From Chlorobium ferrooxidans DSM 13031 (GTDB taxonomy: Bacteria > Bacteroidota > Chlorobiia > Chlorobiales > Chlorobiaceae), in NCBI RefSeq assembly GCF_000168715.1, contig NZ_AASE01000001.1, forward strand, positions 178,153 to 242,152: a DNA stretch of 64,000 bases, given 5' to 3'. The notes beneath the pieces are model-generated. The model did no database searches, was not told the DNA's origin, and saw only the letters and a list, made by a program, of their open reading frames with translations. Shown here piece by piece: positions 18,776 through 27,593 of the stretch. The first letter of the stretch is position 1. The number at the start of each line of letters is the position of its first letter. A program made the translations under genes and the position numbers.

Positions 18776-19204
18776 TTATTTAGCCAGTTCAGCAATTTCG
18801 GTACTCACCCGCATGCATTTGCGGGCAGCTTCGATTGCCGCCACACCTTTCTCTTCATCAAAGATCTTCCAGGGAAGCCGGAACTCCGCCTCATCACCAT
18901 ATTTCGCCAGCATTTTCAGATGTGAATCATATTTCTGCAAATCCGGAAGTATCTCTTCAATCAGAGCTGCTATCTCTTCCGAAACCGTTCCTTCGGATAT
19001 AAGCCGGGAGAGATGCAGCCCCGGTTTATGCGTAAGGGAGGAGACACCAAAGAGCATCAGGACCGCAAGCCCGGTATTTTCAATGACCAGTATGGAGTGC
19101 GAAACACAGGTACGCCAGCGTTTGAGGGAATAATCCAGTTCAGCCTCTTCAAGAAAACCGCGGGCGAGTTCGAAACGGTATCCTATTTCCTTTCCTGATT
19201 CCAT
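18776..19204 (-). CDS. HEPN-domain protein
   Basis: 142 residues, mostly helical, with the HEPN catalytic pattern R31-x4-H36 (RTCVSH) in the second helix. The start at ATG 19204 has GGAGG eight bases upstream; a longer in-frame reading to 19375 lacks support. HEPN proteins are often RNases and commonly pair with MNT nucleotidyltransferases as toxin-antitoxin; no MNT gene is next to it. It lies between lptE and rmlD on the same strand, so it may be a housekeeping HEPN. Confidence 0.75.
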   Translation of the reverse strand: MESGKEIGYRFELARGFLEEAELDYSLKRWRTCVSHSILVIENTGLAVLMLFGVSSLTHKPGLHLSRLISEGTVSEEIAALIEEILPDLQKYDSHLKMLAKYGDEAEFRLPWKIFDEEKGVAAIEAARKCMRVSTEIAELAK

Positions 19205-19268
19205 GATAACTCCTCCGTTAACTATACCAGCATATTGATAAAAACAGCCATAAAAATCTCCGTAACAC

Positions 19269-19775
19269 CTACCAACCCGAAACAACCCGATCGAAAACCG
19301 CATCAACAATCTGACCGAGACAGAAACGGATTGCCTCCTCTCTTGCAACGTAATTACCAACGGGATAATCTGCAAATCCTGTGAAGGATTGATTAAAGAG
19401 TGTTTTTTTGTCGATTCGATTGCTCATGCTGACCTGAACGGTTAGCACAAGACGGTTCGTTATCGCCCGCTCCGTCCGGCTGGAAAGCTGACCGGGATAA
19501 TCGGAAAAAGAGGTGATCACACCATCAAGCAGAGCATCTGCCCCTGCAATGGATGGAATAACCTGAAAGCTGCTCTGAGCTTCCAGCCTGTCAGCAAGAG
19601 CTTTCGACAGCTCACCCCTGAACTGCGCAATACCTGCTCCCGAGCGATCATCAAAAACCGGAACGGCTATGGTTTTCATGTTCGGAGCAAGTGATCCGCC
19701 GGTAAAGCTGTAGCAACCCTGAAGGGTAACCATAACAAGAAAGAGCACGATTACCGGGGTACCTCTTTTCAGCAT
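19269..19775 (-). CDS. lptE: LptE-like lipoprotein of LPS assembly
   Basis: LptE plugs the LptD barrel that places lipopolysaccharide in the outer membrane. The start is ATG 19775 (MLKRGTP) with AGAGGA upstream. A signal peptide ends in a lipobox (VTLQGC, Cys about 20). Then come SFTGGSLAPNMKTIAVPVF and the alternating strands and helices of the LptE family. The surface-sugar genes downstream fit envelope assembly. Sequence identity in this family is low, so the symbol is probable. Confidence 0.78.
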   Translation of the reverse strand: MLKRGTPVIVLFLVMVTLQGCYSFTGGSLAPNMKTIAVPVFDDRSGAGIAQFRGELSKALADRLEAQSSFQVIPSIAGADALLDGVITSFSDYPGQLSSRTERAITNRLVLTVQVSMSNRIDKKTLFNQSFTGFADYPVGNYVAREEAIRFCLGQIVDAVFDRVVSGW

Positions 19776-19788
19776 GACAATCCTCTTT

Positions 19789-20613
19789 TTACCAGGTTCG
19801 ACAATCAATTCTGTGCAGTATTTTACGGAAGGGATAGGTCAGGAGCAACCATTTTTTTCTGCGTCCGTCAAGAGCTGAGAGATAGATCCCTGTTTTTGTG
19901 TCACTCCAGGCTGAAGCAAGCTTCACGGCAAGCTTTGCTGCAACGGAAGGCGGCTGGGCAAAAATATCAAGAATGGTGTTGAAGGTGGCAAGCTGTCGCA
20001 GAAGTTCAGGAGTAGGGTGTTCTGCACTGACCATTCCGGTACGAACAAGGCCCGGATGGAGCAGCATCACCGCAATGCCGGTATGCCGGTACTCTTCTGC
20101 CACGGCATAGGTAAATCGGGCGATGGCAGCTTTGGTTGAGCCGTAGGCACTTATCCAGGGCGTATTGGAACTCCGGTCGGTACCGGAACCTGCCATATTG
20201 ATAACTTTTCCTTTCCGGTTCTCCCTGAGAAAATAACCTATTGCCGCACGGGTTCCGTTATAGGTCCCTTTAAGGTTGGTGTCAACAACCCTGCCCCACA
20301 CTTCAGGGTCACTGTCGGTGATACTCCCGAACGGGTCCGAAATGCCCGCATTGTTGATAAAACAGTCTACTCTTCCGAAGCGCTCAACCGCCGCTTTGAG
20401 CAGATGCTCCATTTCGGAGAGGGAAACAACATTGCAGACACAGCCATAGGCACAATCCTTCGGAAATTCGGCAACAGCTGCATCAATATTGGATTTTGAT
20501 GCAGAGGTTATAACCACCTTTGCCCCCTCGCGTACAAACTCATGGGCGATAGCTTTACCGATCCCTCTGGTAGAACCGGTAATAACGGCAACCCTCTCAT
20601 CGAGCAGACCCAT
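19789..20613 (-). CDS. Short-chain dehydrogenase/reductase
   Basis: 274 residues, classical SDR. TGSTRGIG cofactor loop (13-20), NNAG near 89, and the catalytic Ser and YGSTK around 160. The loss of an acidic residue after the second strand (VVITSASKS) suggests NADP use, as an inference. A C-terminal basic tail (RRKKW) extends beyond the usual end. It lies 23 bp after the RLP gene and may share its transcript. Substrate unknown. Confidence 0.85.
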   Translation of the reverse strand: MGLLDERVAVITGSTRGIGKAIAHEFVREGAKVVITSASKSNIDAAVAEFPKDCAYGCVCNVVSLSEMEHLLKAAVERFGRVDCFINNAGISDPFGSITDSDPEVWGRVVDTNLKGTYNGTRAAIGYFLRENRKGKVINMAGSGTDRSSNTPWISAYGSTKAAIARFTYAVAEEYRHTGIAVMLLHPGLVRTGMVSAEHPTPELLRQLATFNTILDIFAQPPSVAAKLAVKLASAWSDTKTGIYLSALDGRRKKWLLLTYPFRKILHRIDCRTW

Positions 20614-20636
20614 AAGCAGACCTCCGCCTTTGCTCC

Positions 20637-21939
20637 TTATTTTTTCCCCTGCGCCCCGTCGATCATGGCCTGAAGCTCAGGATGACCGGCAGCATAACGC
20701 TCAAGCGAAATACCCTCTTTGATAGCGCTCCATGCCTGGCGGATACTTGCCGCTCCCGCCTTTGGTCCCATGGGATGGCCGAAAACGCCCCGGCCGGGCA
20801 CAAAGCCGAAATCAACACTGCCGACCTTGCGGTAAACCGTTTCAAGCGTCAGTGCAGAATCGCTGCCGCCGGGAACAGGAAGGGAACGACGGATATGACC
20901 GAAATCCTGAAGACACTCGGCAATATTCTCCTGTACCTCCTCTTCCGGGGTCATCATCCTGCTGCCGAATCCGGGCATAATAATCGAGTCAAGACCGGCA
21001 AGACGCTGCAGTTTGGTCATCACCTTTGAGTGAATGCCATATTTTTCCATCCGGCTGAATGCAGCAATAAAGGGAAAGTGACCGATAAGAGGGACTTTCG
21101 TATGGCGGGCAAGCATTCTGACAGCACTGAGCCCTACAGGCAGCGCATTGATAAGCAGGGCATTGGCGCCGTTACTGACCGCTATATCATGCTGCTCAAT
21201 CAGACGGTCAACCTCATCCGTAACATTGGCAAGATAAATTTTCGGCTCTCCGGTCTGCTTCTCCGCCCTCCTCCTCGCTTCACCAAGCACTTGGGAACGC
21301 TCCACCAGTGTTGACCAGTCAACATCAAGCAAGCATCTCATCATCCTTTGCTATATCAAGACCGCCAAGCCAGCTCTGGAAGGCTATTTCAGCAAACTCA
21401 TCAGGACTGAGACCGATATTGGGTTTCACCACACCAAAAAATATCGGACGGTCATAGGCCTGCAGAAGATCACGGATACCCTCGACACCGAATTTCGGCC
21501 CGTCAAACTCCTGAAGATAGGAGTCAGGAAAACCGATATCAAGCAGTTTGACGATAGGCACTCCCGGTGTAAAAAAGACCCCTTCGCCACACACTGCGGA
21601 GAGCAGGTTCGGCAGTTTCGGGCCGAAATTGCGGTGTGGATGAGCAATGGTGATACGACAGGCGTGTATTGGACCGGTTTCGGAGTGCTTGACCGGATAG
21701 CTCAGCTCCTGTAGCTCGCCCTCCACCGTCAGATTGATGACTTTGGCCGCATACCTCGGGCGGAAATCCTCATCATAATCAACACGCTTCCACTGAGCAG
21801 TCGATTGCTCACTGCAAAAATGCGCAAGCGCCGTCTCGATATCACCCACGCACTCAAGATAGTAATCGAGCGTCAGGTAGTCAGCCATGTCAAGCTGCTC
21901 TCTGGAGGTAAAAAATCCTTTGATATCATCAATATTCAT
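20637..21939 (-). pseudogene. RuBisCO-like protein (RLP, form IV), split by a +1 frameshift
   Basis: Two overlapping reading frames together give a complete RLP of about 433 residues, the length of the Chlorobium RLP. The first (ATG 21939, 204 residues) ends just after the metal-site motif [10 protein letters not shown] (Lys198, Asp200, Glu201) at a TGA (21327-21325). Dropping the T at 21327 joins ML-A to DVDWSTLVE in the second frame, which then runs to 20637 with [32 protein letters not shown] and [11 protein letters not shown]. Both halves are well conserved, so the break is recent, a recoding site, or a sequence error. Form IV RLPs do not fix CO2; in Chlorobaculum the gene is linked to sulfur metabolism and oxidative stress. 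A terminator separates it from the gene upstream. No good Shine-Dalgarno precedes the ATG. Confidence 0.9.
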
Positions 21940-22011
21940 AAAAATACGTCATACGCCCCGACTGCACACTGCACGCAATTGACACGGGGGTTCCATTAAA
22001 AAAATAAAACG

Positions 22012-22053
22012 GTGAAAAAATGCCGCGACAGAGCACTCCACTCTGTCGCAGCA
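22012..22053 (-). terminator. Rho-independent terminator between the LsrF-like and RLP genes
   Basis: On the minus strand, GCGACAGAG (22049-22041) pairs with CTCTGTCGC (22033-22025), extended by TGC/GCA outside, and is followed by TTTTTT. It begins 18 bases after the LsrF-like stop, so RLP probably has its own promoter or is attenuated. A tandem ACTGCAC repeat lies at about 21962-21976. Confidence 0.8.
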
Positions 22054-22070
22054 CCGGAGAACTCTTTATG

Positions 22071-22952
22071 TTATCCTTCCGACTTGATGTCATTGAAATA
22101 GGCAAACGCATCTTCCGGAGCCAGTTGCTCATGCACAACCTTGTTTACGGCTTTCATCATGGCCAGCGGAGCGTCACTCTGGAAAATATTGCGGCCCATA
22201 TCTACTCCCGCAGCACCCTCCTGGATGGCATGCGAACACATGGTAAGCGCTTCGAGTTCGGAAATTTTCTTGCCTCCGGCCATAACAATCGGAACCGGAC
22301 ATGAAGCTACCACGGTTTCAAACTCTTCGGGGACATAGTAGGTCTTGACGATCTGTGCTCCGAGCTCTGCCGAAATCCGGCATGCAAGCCTGAAATATTT
22401 GGCATCACGAACCATATCCTTGCCGACAGCCGTCACGGCCATGGTGGGAATTCCGTAACGCAGGCCCATATCAACAAGTCTGGTCATATTGCGCACTGAC
22501 CGGGTTTCGAACTCACCGCCAATGAAAACCTGGAGGGTTATGGCGGCAACATTCATGCGAATGGCATCTTCAATATCAACAGCAAGCTCTTCGTCCGAGA
22601 GCTCCTTGAGAATGCTCGGCCCGCCGCTGCAGCGCATGACGATAGCCTTGTTCAGTGTCGGAGGGACAGTCGTGCGAAGAATGCCTCTTGTCAGCATGAT
22701 GGCATCAGCATGCGGCATAAGCGGCACAATATTGACGTCCGGACGTTCAAGACCGGTGGTAGGGCCCTGAAAGTAACCATGATCAATAGCAAACATGACT
22801 GTTTTTCCGGTATCGGGCCGGAAAATCCTCGAAAGCCGGTTTTTCATCCCCCAGTCAACCGAGTGGGCACCTTTGAGGAAAAAACCGTAGTTGTTAACCG
22901 GGATATCGGTATAGTACTCTTTTGCCTGTTTGTCCTTGTCGTATTCCGCCAT
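22071..22952 (-). CDS. LsrF-like class I aldolase/thiolase
   Basis: 293 residues, closely patterned on E. coli LsrF, the thiolase that ends autoinducer-2 phosphate breakdown, and more broadly on DhnA-type aldolases. Shared blocks include [35 protein letters not shown] [16 protein letters not shown] with the Schiff-base Lys203, and [12 protein letters not shown] near the end. No other lsr genes are near, so AI-2 processing is unlikely. The setting next to RLP and an aldolase/SDR fusion suggests a sugar-phosphate or deoxy-sugar pathway. It lies 56 bp after the fusion gene. Confidence 0.85.
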   Translation of the reverse strand: MAEYDKDKQAKEYYTDIPVNNYGFFLKGAHSVDWGMKNRLSRIFRPDTGKTVMFAIDHGYFQGPTTGLERPDVNIVPLMPHADAIMLTRGILRTTVPPTLNKAIVMRCSGGPSILKELSDEELAVDIEDAIRMNVAAITLQVFIGGEFETRSVRNMTRLVDMGLRYGIPTMAVTAVGKDMVRDAKYFRLACRISAELGAQIVKTYYVPEEFETVVASCPVPIVMAGGKKISELEALTMCSHAIQEGAAGVDMGRNIFQSDAPLAMMKAVNKVVHEQLAPEDAFAYFNDIKSEG

Positions 22953-23008
22953 GATGAAGGGTCTCCTCTGTTCAGTTGTAGTTGTTTATAGTGAACCTGT
23001 TCTCTCTT

Positions 23009-25126
23009 TCAGCGAAGGGCCGCTGCAATATTGCCGCCATCGACTGTTGTGATTGAGCCTGTCGTTCTGGTTTCCAGAGCCAGATGCACAAATGCCTCTG
23101 CAACATCCTCAGCGGTAACCTCAAGCTGCAGGAGGTTTCCTGCCATATACTCCTTCTCACTCAGACCGCGGGCAGTTGAGCGGGCCTTGATCATCTCTTC
23201 GGTAAGCAGACCGCTGCGAATTCTGTCGGCATTGATGCCGTTTGAACGGATGCCGTCACGACCGTGATCCAGGGCATATTGACGCACAAGAAACATCGTT
23301 GCCGCCTTCGGCAGTCCGTAGGGGCCGAAATCGGGACCGGGATTGACCGCCTGTTTTGATACGTTGAAAAGCAGAACACCGCCGGTACCCTGAAGCTTCA
23401 TCACCCGTACGGCCTCCTGGGCGATGGACTGGTGGGAAAAAAAGTTGAGTTCAAAGCTTTTGCGAAGTACCTCATCAGCCACTTCACCGATGCGCCCCTG
23501 AAGCGCAGCCCCGACATTGGAAACAATAATATCAATCCCGCCAAACCGGCGGCACGCCGCATCGAAAGCCGAGCGGATCTCTTTGCGTGAGGTGACATCA
23601 CAGGTCTTGACGAGTACATTGCCGCCGATAGACTCAGCAGCCCGTTCAAGCGATTCAAGAGTAAGATCAAGCAGCACCAGCTCGGCGCCTCTCTGCCGGA
23701 AGGCTTTGGCCGTTGCAAGGCCGATACCACTGGCGGCACCGGTTACCATCACGACTTTTCCCGCAAAAACATCATGATGAACCTTGTTCACCTTCTCCTG
23801 CTCCATATCCCAGTACTCAATCTCGAACGCCTCCCGGTCACTGATGGATTCAAATGTTCCGATTGATTCCGCGTCAAGTATGGCTGCGGCGGTACTTGTT
23901 GCAATATCGGCGTTGACTGCTGCAGAGCGGGCGGTTTTACCAAGGCCGAAAAGTCCGAGGCCGGGAACAAGCACCACTCCCGGAAGCGGATCAAGCATGC
24001 TGACCTTCATGCCTGAAGCATGTTTCTCTGCTTCAAAATATGCGGTATAGGCTTCACGATAGTGCTCTACAGCATCCACTACGGCCGCCTTGAACCCCGC
24101 AAGGTCGGCAGCATCAGGCGCCGGAACCACAAGTGGCTTGTTCTTGGTGCGGACAATAAAGTCAGGGGTCATTGCCCCCTTCTGACTCATCCCGATAAGA
24201 TCCCGGCAGTTGACATAGTCAAGAATTTCCGGCGAGGTGCGGAAATCAAGAATAAACTGATGGAACTCCCTGGTTCCCGGTGACTTCTCCTCAACGCAGG
24301 CGCCACGAATGATCGGAGCAGCATCTTCTACTGAAGCAACTGCTGACGGAAGGGTTACCTTCGGAAAGGCTTTTCTGCCTGTTGCTGCAATCCGTTGTTC
24401 AAGTCTGCTGACGGCATCAATCATGCGGGTGTATGCCTCTTTGGCGGTAGTGCCGAAGGTAACCAGACCATGTTTCTGCAGAACCAGCCCCTCGATCTCC
24501 GGATTTGCCTCATAAACAACTGCCGCAGCACGGGCAAGTCCCATCCCCGGCTTGATATAGTCAACCGAGCCGAAACTCGCACCAAGCACGTCACTGCAGA
24601 GCGCTTCACCATTCGGCTGATTGCTGAGCGTAAGCAGGGCAAAGGAGTGGGTGTGTAAAATGTACCGGTGCGGAAGAAATGCATGCAGCAGCGTCTCTAT
24701 GGAAGGAGTCAGCCGATGCTGTGCCATATGGTCGGTAAGACTGAAAAGGTTCAGAAGCAGAAGGTGCTTGAACTCCTTGGTTGAAAAACGCTGCAGCTCC
24801 TCCTCGCTTATCCGGTCATTTTGGTTAAAAAGCTGACCGAGTTTACGGAGGGGACGCAGTTTGACCGGAGTATAATCATGGGGGGTAACCTGGCTGAGAT
24901 CAACTCCGCTGGCTTTGATCAGGAGCACTTCCGCCCTGTTGCCGACCATATCAACCAGTTCACATTTGACAGAGGTGTTCCCGCCGCCATGAATCACCAG
25001 CGAACTTTCACTGCCAAGCAGGCGGGATGCATAGACCAGCCCGGCCAGTTCATTGGGCATCTCGGAAACTCCTTCATACTCTCTGAGAGAGCGTTGAAGA
25101 TCAGCATCATTCCAGAGGTTCTGCAT
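23009..25126 (-). CDS. Fused class II aldolase / short-chain dehydrogenase (rhamnulose-1-phosphate aldolase/dehydrogenase-like)
   Basis: 705 residues in two domains. The N-terminal half is a class II aldolase/adducin fold with HGGGNTSVK (46-54), the metal histidines in YILHTHSFALL and the LQKHGLVTFG loop. The C-terminal half, from about 430, is an SDR with VTGAASGIG, SNVGA and the YGLPK catalytic motif. Fusions of this plan cleave rhamnulose-1-phosphate or 5-deoxy-pentulose phosphates to DHAP plus an aldehyde, which the SDR then oxidises or reduces. No rhamnose catabolic genes are nearby. An MTA- or 5-deoxyribose-derived substrate is an inference. Confidence 0.88.
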   Translation of the reverse strand: MQNLWNDADLQRSLREYEGVSEMPNELAGLVYASRLLGSESSLVIHGGGNTSVKCELVDMVGNRAEVLLIKASGVDLSQVTPHDYTPVKLRPLRKLGQLFNQNDRISEEELQRFSTKEFKHLLLLNLFSLTDHMAQHRLTPSIETLLHAFLPHRYILHTHSFALLTLSNQPNGEALCSDVLGASFGSVDYIKPGMGLARAAAVVYEANPEIEGLVLQKHGLVTFGTTAKEAYTRMIDAVSRLEQRIAATGRKAFPKVTLPSAVASVEDAAPIIRGACVEEKSPGTREFHQFILDFRTSPEILDYVNCRDLIGMSQKGAMTPDFIVRTKNKPLVVPAPDAADLAGFKAAVVDAVEHYREAYTAYFEAEKHASGMKVSMLDPLPGVVLVPGLGLFGLGKTARSAAVNADIATSTAAAILDAESIGTFESISDREAFEIEYWDMEQEKVNKVHHDVFAGKVVMVTGAASGIGLATAKAFRQRGAELVLLDLTLESLERAAESIGGNVLVKTCDVTSRKEIRSAFDAACRRFGGIDIIVSNVGAALQGRIGEVADEVLRKSFELNFFSHQSIAQEAVRVMKLQGTGGVLLFNVSKQAVNPGPDFGPYGLPKAATMFLVRQYALDHGRDGIRSNGINADRIRSGLLTEEMIKARSTARGLSEKEYMAGNLLQLEVTAEDVAEAFVHLALETRTTGSITTVDGGNIAAALR

Positions 25127-25207
25127 AGGATATTCATACTTCTCACACCGTCAGGCGCCGATGTGTATTGTTGATAAATTACGACAGGAGGGAACAGGAC
25201 TCCCTCT

Positions 25208-25426
25208 TCAGGAGCGCTTTGCCTGTTTCTTGTTATGCCACTCTTCAATAAAAAAACCGGCTCCGTAAATGAGCAGAAAACCCGGAATAACCACACTGAG
25301 AAAGGTGATTTTGTCTCCGATGTTCTGCAGCTGACCCGACGACCAGATCATCCAGACAAGCACATACCATGCAGGTCCGACAAAGAGAAAGGTGGTATTC
25401 CAGAGTCTTTTAAAACTGTAGTTCAT
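25208..25426 (-). CDS. Small two-TM membrane protein, unknown
   Basis: About 72 residues from MNYSFKRLW; a longer start at 25450 is possible. Two hydrophobic segments (about 14-32 and 40-60), the second with VVIPGFLLIYGAGFFIEEW, and a basic Lys-rich tail. It lies between the BchF/BchV-family gene and the aldolase fusion on the same strand. No family recognised. Confidence 0.6.
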   Translation of the reverse strand: MNYSFKRLWNTTFLFVGPAWYVLVWMIWSSGQLQNIGDKITFLSVVIPGFLLIYGAGFFIEEWHNKKQAKRS

Positions 25427-25467
25427 AACATATCGGGCATCTTGGTACATAGAAAGTGCACAAAGCG

Positions 25468-25941
25468 TCAGATCTGGCCGTCAATCCGGAGTTTGCGCTC
25501 ATTGAGTTTTTCAAGAATAATCCTGACAAGGTACTGCAATGCATTGATCACATAGGTGAAATAGGCCAGAAAAGCGTCCCAGATAAGGACTTCCTGGGAA
25601 TAACCAAGCCAGGCCAGAAAAAAGTAAAGGAGATGAAAAAAAGCAGCCACAGTACTGCCGATATCTTCCCAGAGAAACTCCTTGGAGTAGACCCATTGAT
25701 CGAAAACCTCCTTTTCAAAAAACATCCCGGTAATGAACAGGAGCGCAAAAAAGAGTGTCTTGAAAAGAATGGCTATGCTGACCCAGTAAAAACCGGTAAC
25801 AAACAGACCGTTGGCATAGAGCGCGGTAGTAGCAAGACCCGCAATAAAAAAGAGAAACTGAATCGGCGCAAGAATGATCTGTATATCGGTCCAGATTGAA
25901 GCGTTTCGTTTGGCAAGCTGTTCAGGGGTATAGCGAGGCAT
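25468..25941 (-). CDS. bchV: 3-vinyl bacteriochlorophyllide hydratase (BchF/BchV family)
   Basis: Adds water to the C-3 vinyl group of bacteriochlorophyllides for chlorosome pigments. 157 residues with four membrane segments. Family blocks: [50 protein letters not shown] and [14 protein letters not shown]. The start at MPRYTPEQ has AAGAGAG upstream; a longer in-frame reading does not match the family. Green sulfur bacteria carry two paralogues. The neighbourhood with RLP, as I recall from Chlorobaculum tepidum, points to bchV rather than bchF; that choice is tentative. Confidence 0.78.
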   Translation of the reverse strand: MPRYTPEQLAKRNASIWTDIQIILAPIQFLFFIAGLATTALYANGLFVTGFYWVSIAILFKTLFFALLFITGMFFEKEVFDQWVYSKEFLWEDIGSTVAAFFHLLYFFLAWLGYSQEVLIWDAFLAYFTYVINALQYLVRIILEKLNERKLRIDGQI

Positions 25942-26295
25942 CTCTCTTTTACACTTGACGATAGTTGAAGAGCGATCGCACAGGTAACGATCTGCATGAA
26001 ACTTAAAGCATTGAATATAGCAAAATTGAAGAGAGAGAAAAAGCCGGAACTCTTGCGCCCGCCTCTCAGTATGGGTCAAAACACTCTGCAGCAGATGACC
26101 GCTCACGCCGTATCATGAAGAGGTGCCTGATAGCACCCTTTCCGGTGTAACGGTCAAGCTGAAAACGAGCAGCGTTTTACGAGTTAAAATGGTGCTTTAC
26201 AGGAATCACGCTTCATCGTACATTGAAGGGAAGGGGAGCAAAAGCTCTGGCTTGAACAGGCTCTCTCAACAGATCAATTCAGAAAGAGAAACCAT
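25942..26295. other. Divergent promoter region between bchV and recX
   Basis: About 350 bp. It contains a GCGATCGC octamer palindrome (about 25972-25979), 31-38 bases before the bchV start, and a short GGTGC/GCACC inverted repeat near 26122-26137. Reading frames here look non-coding. No firm promoter call. Confidence 0.4.
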
Positions 26296-26802
26296 ATGGC
26301 GGATAGAGACAAAGAGGGGGCGATGCTCTTCGCCGTGAAACTGCTTGGACTGCGCAGTCATAGCCGCGATGAGCTTGAGCGCAAACTCCGGAAAAAAGGG
26401 TATGACGTAAGCTGTATCGAAGCGGTAATGGAGAAGCTGACCCTTCAGGGCCTGATTGATGACCGGGTGTTCGGTGCAGAGTTTATCCAGAGCCGGTCAA
26501 GGAGGAAACCTGCGGGAAAACTGAGAATGAGAAGCGAACTGAGAAAAAAAGGGGTTTCTGATACCATTATCACTACCCTCGTGAGTGCGATGGACTCAAG
26601 GGATCTCTGCCTGAAAGCGGCGGAGAAAAAATTCAGATCCCTGCATGCACGCTCCGGAGCCGACAAAAAGAAGCGGCTTGAGCAGTTCCTGCACAACAGA
26701 GGATTTGAATGGCAGGATATACAACCGGTAGTCAAGTCTGTGCTTGAGGCCGGCGGAGCCGGCCCGGACGATCAGGAGCTCTATCAGCAGGAATCACCAT
26801 GA
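26296..26802 (+). CDS. recX: RecX-like regulator of RecA
   Basis: RecX binds and caps RecA filaments. 168 residues, three helical repeats, with the family's [23 protein letters not shown] first repeat ([16 protein letters not shown]) and [16 protein letters not shown] in the second. AGAGAAA lies before the ATG. Its 3' end overlaps the convergent pyrH by 19 bp. recA is not in the window. Confidence 0.9.
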   Translation: MADRDKEGAMLFAVKLLGLRSHSRDELERKLRKKGYDVSCIEAVMEKLTLQGLIDDRVFGAEFIQSRSRRKPAGKLRMRSELRKKGVSDTIITTLVSAMDSRDLCLKAAEKKFRSLHARSGADKKKRLEQFLHNRGFEWQDIQPVVKSVLEAGGAGPDDQELYQQESP

Positions 26803-27503
26803 ACCAGTGAGCCCACTTTTTCACCCTGAAGCAGGCGGGTGAAATTTCCTTTCACATTCATGTTCAGCACCACAATGGGCAGCACATTTTCACTACAGAG
26901 CGTAATGGCGGTCATATCCATAACCTTGAGGTTTTTACGGATCACATCAAGATAGGAGATACTTGAAAAGAACTCCGCATGCGGATTTTTCTCGGGATCC
27001 GAATCGTAGATACCGTCAACCCGTGTGCCTTTGACGATAACATCGGCCTCTATTTCAATCGCACGAAGTGAAGCTGCCGTATCGGTTGTAAAGTATGGAT
27101 TTCCTGTTCCGGCACCGAAAATAACCACCCTTCCCTTTTCAAGATGCCTCACCGCCCTGCGCCGGATAAAGGGTTCAGCCATCTGCTCCATCTTTATTGC
27201 TGTCTGCAGCCGGGTAAAGACACCTTTGCGCTCAAGTACATCCTGAAAGGCGAGAGAGTTTATCACTGTGGCGAGCATACCCATATAGTCCGCCTGTACA
27301 CGGTCCATCTTTGCCGCGGCCTCTGAAACGCCGCGAAAGATGTTTCCGCCCCCTATGACCAGGGCAATTTCTGCTCCCATATCCCTTGCCTCCCTGATCT
27401 CCTCGGCATAACGTTCAAGCATCTCGGCATTGAGACCGTAACCGTCTGCCCCTGCAAGAGCTTCACCACTTAATTTGAGCAAGATGCGCTTGTATTGCAG
27501 CAT
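26784..27503 (-). CDS. pyrH: Uridylate kinase
   Basis: UMP kinase of the amino-acid-kinase fold, phosphorylating UMP to UDP. 239 residues with [27 protein letters not shown] and [12 protein letters not shown]. It follows tsf after a terminator, as in many bacteria where rpsB-tsf-pyrH is conserved. Its C-terminus overlaps recX by 19 bp on the other strand. Confidence 0.96.
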   Translation of the reverse strand: MLQYKRILLKLSGEALAGADGYGLNAEMLERYAEEIREARDMGAEIALVIGGGNIFRGVSEAAAKMDRVQADYMGMLATVINSLAFQDVLERKGVFTRLQTAIKMEQMAEPFIRRRAVRHLEKGRVVIFGAGTGNPYFTTDTAASLRAIEIEADVIVKGTRVDGIYDSDPEKNPHAEFFSSISYLDVIRKNLKVMDMTAITLCSENVLPIVVLNMNVKGNFTRLLQGEKVGSLVHGDSC

Positions 27504-27559
27504 GTCCCTCTCCTTCTGAACAAAGGGTTAATAAATCAAATGAAAGATAAAAACCGGGC

Positions 27560-27592
27560 AAAAAAAAAGCCTCGAACAACGAGGCTTCTTTT
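27560..27592 (-). terminator. Terminator between tsf and pyrH
   Basis: AAGCCTCG (27567-27574) pairs with CGAGGCTT (27580-27587), with A/T runs on both sides. On the minus strand it starts a few bases past the tsf stop and should reduce readthrough into pyrH. Confidence 0.82.
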
Positions 27593-27593
27593 T

